From assembly GCF_008370645.1 (NCBI RefSeq), contig NZ_VTZN01000013.1:1-50093 (forward strand): DNA of 50,093 bases, given 5' to 3'. The notes beneath the pieces are model-generated. The model did not search any database. It saw only the letters and a program-made list of their open reading frames with translations, and was not told the origin of the DNA. The translations under genes were made by a program, and so were the position numbers. This document shows, one piece after another, positions 46,194-50,093 of the stretch (the stretch's first letter is position 1; each line of letters opens with the position of its first letter). This DNA comes from Mycobacterium simiae. Its GTDB lineage: Bacteria > Actinomycetota > Actinomycetes > Mycobacteriales > Mycobacteriaceae.

Positions 46194-46640
46194 GTGTCGG
46201 TGGCTGTCCAAGCGTCGCAGGAAATTGTCATTAGCGCGCCCCCTGACGTGATCATGGGGGCGCTCGCTGACATGGATGCGGTGCCGTCCTGGTCGTCGGT
46301 TCATAAACGGGTTGAAGTTGTCGACACTCATCCCGACGGTCGACCGCACCACGTGAAAGTCACCGTCAAAGTGGTGGGGTTCGTGGACACCCAACTGCTC
46401 GAATACCATTGGGGGCCAGACTGGATGGTCTGGGATGCGCGCAAAACCGCCCAGCAACACGGCCAGCACGGGGAGTACAACCTGCGTCGTGAGGGCGAAG
46501 ACAAGACACGGGTTCACTTCACTTTGACCGTCGAACCCTCGGCGCCGCTGCCGGAGTTCTTAATCAAACGTGCCCGCAAGAAGATCCTCAATGCCGCCCT
46601 GGAGGGTCTGCGCGAGCGCGTTATGCGCGCCGCCGATTAG
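46194..46640 (+). CDS. SRPBCC (START-like) protein, third of three
   Basis: The protein of about 148 residues is a tandem paralogue of the preceding gene (QASQEIVISAPPDVIMGALA, VHKRVEVVDTHPDGRPHHVK, LLEYHWGPDWMVWDA). It corresponds to Rv0857. The start is ambiguous among an ATG or GTG at 46179-46200. It meets dapC tail to tail with a 17-base gap. Confidence 0.85.
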   Translation: MSVAVQASQEIVISAPPDVIMGALADMDAVPSWSSVHKRVEVVDTHPDGRPHHVKVTVKVVGFVDTQLLEYHWGPDWMVWDARKTAQQHGQHGEYNLRREGEDKTRVHFTLTVEPSAPLPEFLIKRARKKILNAALEGLRERVMRAAD

Positions 46641-46657
46641 GCCAGCTAGCCCGGCAG

Positions 46658-47851
46658 CTAGCCCAAAATAGCCCCGTCGCGCAGCACGGCCAGTCGCCGG
46701 ATCGCATCGGCCAGGGTGTCCTCGCGTTTGCAGAAGGCGAAACGCACCAGGTGATTCCACAGGTCGGCGTGCTGGGCCGCCCGGTCGCAGAACGCCGACA
46801 TGGGGATAGCGGCCACCCCGACCTTTTCCGGCAGGGCCGCGCAGAACGCCGTGCTGTCCTGGTAGCCGAGTGGACGCGGATCGGCGCACAAGAAATAGGT
46901 CCCATGACTGTCATGCACGGCAAAGCCGATCTCGCGCAGTCCAGCGGCCAACCGATCGCGTCTGGTCTGCAAAGACCTCCGCAGCGCCGCTACCCAGGCG
47001 TCCTCGGTGTCCAGGGCAAGGGCCACCGCGGGCTGGAAGGGCGCGCCGCCGACGTAGCTCAGATACTGTTTGGCCGCGCGCACCCCTGAGATGAGTTGGG
47101 CTGGGCCGCAAGCCCATCCGATCTTCCAGCCGGTGCAGTTGAACATCTTGGCCGCGCTGGAGATCGTCACCGTGCGCTCGGCCATGCCGTCGAAGCCGGC
47201 CAGCGGCATGTGCGCGTGGCCGTCGGGGGAGGGGTACACCAGGTGCTCGTAGACCTCGTCGGTGATCACCAACAGGTCCGCAGCTACCGCGATCTCCGCA
47301 ATAGCTGCCAGTTCGTCTGCATTGAGCACTGTTCCGGTCGGATTGTGCGGCGAGTTGACGATCAGCGCCCGCGTGTGGGATGTCACGGCACGCTGCAATG
47401 CGTCGACGTCTAGCGCAAACCCGCCGCCATCGGGCACCAGCGGCACGGTCACCCGGCGGGCGCCGGCCATCGCCACCACCGGCGAATAGGAGTCGTAGAA
47501 CGGCTCGATCAGAAGCACTTCCGATCCGGGTTCGACCAGGCCCAACACCGCCGCCGCGATCGCCTCGGTGGCACCGACGGTCACCAGTATTTCGGTGTCG
47601 GGGTTGTACTGGACCCCGAAATGTCGCCGGCGTTGGGCGGCGACAGCCTGCCGCAGGGCCGCGACGCCTATCCCCGGCGGATATTGGTTGGCTCCCGACG
47701 CGATGGCGTCTTGCGCAGCCCTCAGCATCGCCGACGGCCCGTCCTCGTCAGGAAAGCCCTGCCCAAGGTTGACCGCGCCAATCCGCGCGGCCAGCGCCGA
47801 CATCTCGGCGAACACCGTCGTCGCATAGGGCTGCAGTCGCGACACTGTCAT
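46658..47851 (-). CDS. dapC: N-succinyldiaminopimelate aminotransferase
   Basis: The 397-residue fold-type I aminotransferase has NSPHNPTGTVLN, the Asp-Tyr region ITDEVYEHLVY, the PLP lysine in TISSAAKMFNCTGWKIGW and the substrate-binding Arg in VRFAFCK. It corresponds to Rv0858c, the succinyl-DAP aminotransferase of lysine and peptidoglycan precursor synthesis. It is divergent from fadA across a region with two inverted repeats. Confidence 0.92.
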   Translation of the reverse strand: MTVSRLQPYATTVFAEMSALAARIGAVNLGQGFPDEDGPSAMLRAAQDAIASGANQYPPGIGVAALRQAVAAQRRRHFGVQYNPDTEILVTVGATEAIAAAVLGLVEPGSEVLLIEPFYDSYSPVVAMAGARRVTVPLVPDGGGFALDVDALQRAVTSHTRALIVNSPHNPTGTVLNADELAAIAEIAVAADLLVITDEVYEHLVYPSPDGHAHMPLAGFDGMAERTVTISSAAKMFNCTGWKIGWACGPAQLISGVRAAKQYLSYVGGAPFQPAVALALDTEDAWVAALRRSLQTRRDRLAAGLREIGFAVHDSHGTYFLCADPRPLGYQDSTAFCAALPEKVGVAAIPMSAFCDRAAQHADLWNHLVRFAFCKREDTLADAIRRLAVLRDGAILG

Positions 47852-47881
47852 GGCAGACGAGCTTAGGGCGCCTGGCCTGAG

Positions 47882-47937
47882 CCGAGCGTGAGCCCAGCTT
47901 CACGCTCGGTCTCGAACGTGAAGCCAGCTTCACGTTC
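47882..47937. promoter_or_regulatory. Two tandem inverted repeats between dapC and fadA
   Basis: Repeat 1 (47882-47909) has arms CCGAGCGTGA and TCACGCTCGG. Repeat 2 (47914-47937) has arms GAACGTGAAG and CTTCACGTTC. Over the shared 18-base core CGTGA-N8-TCACG the two differ at one base. Their centres are exactly 30 bp apart, about three helical turns. They lie in the divergent promoter region upstream of fadA and dapC. They look like paired operator sites for a cooperative regulator, probably of fatty acid oxidation. Confidence 0.7.
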
Positions 47938-48068
47938 CATGGCGGCCAGCAACGCCGTCCCAACCAACAGGTTGGCCGACGGCCCTGTTAGTGTGCGTCT
48001 ACTGGACCTAGTCTTGAAGTGCCGGCAAGAACCATCCCAAACCCCCTTTTCGCGAACAGGAAGTCGAC

Positions 48069-49280
48069 ATGTCCGAAGAAGCCTTCATCTACGAGGCCAT
48101 CCGCACCCCGCGCGGCAAGCAAAAAAACGGATCGTTGCACGAAGTCAAGCCAGTGAGCCTGGTCGTCGGCCTGATCGAGGAGCTGCGCAAGCGTCACCCC
48201 GACCTGGACGAGAACCTGATCAGCGACGTCATTCTGGGTTGTGTCTCACCCGTGGGTGACCAGGGCGGCGATATCGCCCGCGCCGCGGTGCTGGCCGCGG
48301 GCATGCCGGTCACCTCGGGCGGCGTGCAGCTCAACCGGTTCTGCGCATCGGGCCTGGAGGCTGTCAACACCGCCGCGCAGAAGGTACGTTCCGGCTGGGA
48401 CGACCTGGTGCTGGCCGGTGGTGTGGAGTCGATGAGCCGCGTGCCGATGGGATCCGACGGCGGCGCCCTGGGGCTGGACCCTGCCACCAACTACGACGTG
48501 ATGTTTGTTCCGCAGGGCATCGGCGCCGACTTGATCGCCACCATCGAGGGCTTCTCCCGCGAAGACGTCGACGCTTACGCGTTGCGCAGCCAGGAGAGAG
48601 CCGCCGACGCGTGGTCGGGCGGCTACTTCGCCAAGTCGGTGGTACCGGTCCGTGACCAGAATGGCCTGCTGATTCTCGACCACGACGAGCACATGCGGCC
48701 CGACACCACCATGGAAGGTCTGGCCAAGTTGAAGCCGGCCTTCGAGGGGCTTGCGGCGTTGGGCGGCTTCGACGATGTCGCGCTGCAGAAGTACCACTGG
48801 ATCGAGAAGATCAACCACGTCCACACTGGCGGCAACAGCTCCGGGATTGTCGACGGTGCCGCGCTGGTGATGATCGGCTCAGAAAAGGCGGGGCAGGCCG
48901 CCAATTTGACCCCGCGGGCCCGCATTCTGGCCACCGCCACCAGCGGCGCCGACCCGGTGATCATGCTGACCGGCCCCACTCCGGCCACGCTTAAGGTGCT
49001 CGACCGGGCCGGGTTAACCGTCGACGACATCGACCTCTTCGAGCTCAACGAGGCGTTCGCGTCGGTGGTACTCAAGTTCCAGAAGGACCTGAACATCCCC
49101 GACGAGAAGCTCAACGTCAACGGCGGCGCCATCGCGATGGGCCACCCGCTGGGCGCTACCGGCGCGATGATCTTAGGCACTATGGTCGACGAACTGGAGC
49201 GCCGCAACGCCCGGCGGGCGCTCGTCACGCTATGTATTGGCGGCGGCATGGGTGTCGCTACGGTTATCGAGAGGGTCTAA
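48069..49280 (+). CDS. fadA: Acyl-CoA thiolase FadA
   Basis: The 403-residue thiolase has the nucleophilic Cys in [32 protein letters not shown], the catalytic His in [16 protein letters not shown] and the second Cys in TLCIGGGMG. It removes acetyl-CoA from 3-ketoacyl-CoA in the last step of beta-oxidation. It corresponds to Rv0859 and is followed after four bases by fadB, with which it forms the trifunctional complex. An ACAGGAAG site precedes the ATG. Confidence 0.94.
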   Translation: MSEEAFIYEAIRTPRGKQKNGSLHEVKPVSLVVGLIEELRKRHPDLDENLISDVILGCVSPVGDQGGDIARAAVLAAGMPVTSGGVQLNRFCASGLEAVNTAAQKVRSGWDDLVLAGGVESMSRVPMGSDGGALGLDPATNYDVMFVPQGIGADLIATIEGFSREDVDAYALRSQERAADAWSGGYFAKSVVPVRDQNGLLILDHDEHMRPDTTMEGLAKLKPAFEGLAALGGFDDVALQKYHWIEKINHVHTGGNSSGIVDGAALVMIGSEKAGQAANLTPRARILATATSGADPVIMLTGPTPATLKVLDRAGLTVDDIDLFELNEAFASVVLKFQKDLNIPDEKLNVNGGAIAMGHPLGATGAMILGTMVDELERRNARRALVTLCIGGGMGVATVIERV

Positions 49281-49284
49281 CAGT

Positions 49285-50093
49285 ATGCCCGACAACACAA
49301 TTCAGTGGGACAAGGATGCCGACGGCATTGTCACGCTGACCATGGACGACCCGTCGGGTTCGGCCAACGTCATGAACGAGGCCTACATCGAGTCGATGGG
49401 CAAGGCCGTGGATCGACTGGTCGCCGAAAAGGATTCGATCACCGGTGTGGTGATCACCAGTGGCAAGAAGACCTTCTTCGCCGGTGGCGACGTGAAGACC
49501 ATGATCCAAGCCAAGCCGGAGGATGCCGGCGACGTGTTCGACACTGTCGAGACGGTCAAGAGGCAGCTGCGCGCGCTGGAGACGCTGGGCAAGCCGGTGG
49601 CCGCCGCCATCAATGGGGCAGCGCTGGGCGGTGGTCTGGAGATCGCGCTGGCCTGTCATCACCGCATCGCGGCCGACGTCAAGGGCAGCCAGATCGGGCT
49701 GCCCGAAGTGACGTTGGGGCTGCTGCCCGGTGGCGGCGGGGTGACCCGCACGGTGCGGATGCTGGGCATTCAGAACGCGTTTGTGTCCGTGCTGGCGCAA
49801 GGCACCCGGTTCAAGCCGGCCAAGGCCAAGGAGATCGGGCTGGTCGACGAGGTGGTGCCCACGGTGGAGGAGCTGGTCCCGACCGCCAAGGCGTGGATCA
49901 AGGCGAACCCGGATGCGCACGAGCAGCCGTGGGACAAGAAGGGTTACAAGATGCCCGGCGGTACCCCGTCGTCGCCCGGGTTGGCGGCCATACTGCCGTC
50001 GTTCCCGTCGAACCTGCGCAAGCAGCTCAAGGGCGCGCCGATGCCGGCGCCGCGGGCCATCCTGGCTGCCGCGGTCGAGGGCGCGCAGGTCGA
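49285..50093 (+). CDS. fadB: FadB, enoyl-CoA hydratase/3-hydroxyacyl-CoA dehydrogenase (5' part)
   Basis: The first 269 codons are inside the window; the gene is cut by the right edge. The visible part is the crotonase-fold hydratase domain, with the oxyanion residues in FFAGGDVKTM and ALGGGLEIALACHHRIA and the catalytic Glu in IGLPEVTLGLLPGGGG. A 3-hydroxyacyl-CoA dehydrogenase domain should follow outside. It corresponds to Rv0860 and pairs with FadA. Confidence 0.94.
   Translation, partial: MPDNTIQWDKDADGIVTLTMDDPSGSANVMNEAYIESMGKAVDRLVAEKDSITGVVITSGKKTFFAGGDVKTMIQAKPEDAGDVFDTVETVKRQLRALETLGKPVAAAINGAALGGGLEIALACHHRIAADVKGSQIGLPEVTLGLLPGGGGVTRTVRMLGIQNAFVSVLAQGTRFKPAKAKEIGLVDEVVPTVEELVPTAKAWIKANPDAHEQPWDKKGYKMPGGTPSSPGLAAILPSFPSNLRKQLKGAPMPAPRAILAAAVEGAQV

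Overview
The window is high-GC actinobacterial DNA and almost certainly comes from a slow-growing, pigmented Mycobacterium. PE, PPE and PE_PGRS genes, an LpqR/LpqS lipoprotein pair and an MmpL transporter mark the genus. From about 20.3 kb to the right end the gene order follows the M. tuberculosis H37Rv segment I recall as Rv0838-Rv0860: lpqR, pip, an MFS gene, an orphan E1 subunit, narL/narS, mmcO, lpqS, cysK2, MFS, SDR, a keto-acid decarboxylase, SRPBCC proteins with far, dapC, fadA and fadB. A complete carotenoid operon, absent from the tubercle bacillus, sits to the left. A photochromogen or scotochromogen near the M. kansasii group would fit; the species is an inference.

Region 1 (0.4-7.4 kb, + strand) reads as a catabolic gene set: a GAF/winged-helix regulator, an NAD-type aldehyde dehydrogenase, a [4Fe-4S] Mo/W-bis-pterin enzyme that looks like acetylene hydratase rather than a formate dehydrogenase or nitrate reductase, a 78-residue unknown protein and an AMP-forming acyl-CoA ligase. 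Together they could take acetylene to acetaldehyde, acetate and acetyl-CoA. This is the most unusual locus in the window. A multi-pass membrane protein follows.

Region 2 (8.6-17.3 kb) is the carotenoid locus. A type 2 IPP isomerase gene on the + strand converges on a seven-gene minus-strand operon: crtE, crtI, crtB, crtYc, crtYd, an mmpL gene and a marR gene. Three ATGA overlaps tie the central genes together. Dyad-symmetric sites lie upstream of both idi and crtE.

Region 3 (17.3-26.8 kb) is partly eroded. It holds a cellulase remnant (CBM2 and GH12 pieces), a CocE-type hydrolase divergent from a TetR gene with a perfect 18-bp palindrome between them, lpqR, pip, a PE gene followed by a truncated PPE, an MFS transporter, a decayed GT2 glycosyltransferase, a deletion copy of the MFS gene and an orphan dehydrogenase E1 subunit with an altered thiamine diphosphate motif.

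Region 4 (26.9-34.9 kb) starts with a NarL-type response regulator flanked by two related NarS-type kinases, where the tubercle bacillus has one. The copper-response pair mmcO/lpqS follows around a long RicR-type palindrome, then cysK2 and an MFS gene.

Region 5 (35-50.1 kb) contains small conserved proteins, an SDR, a thiolase, a PE_PGRS gene, a cytochrome P450 remnant, a two-repeat 207-residue protein, the keto-acid decarboxylase, three SRPBCC proteins around a CoA-transferase-family racemase, dapC, and the beta-oxidation genes fadA and fadB (fadB cut by the window end). Two near-identical inverted repeats exactly 30 bp apart lie between dapC and fadA. I saw no tRNA, rRNA, CRISPR array or intact insertion sequence.
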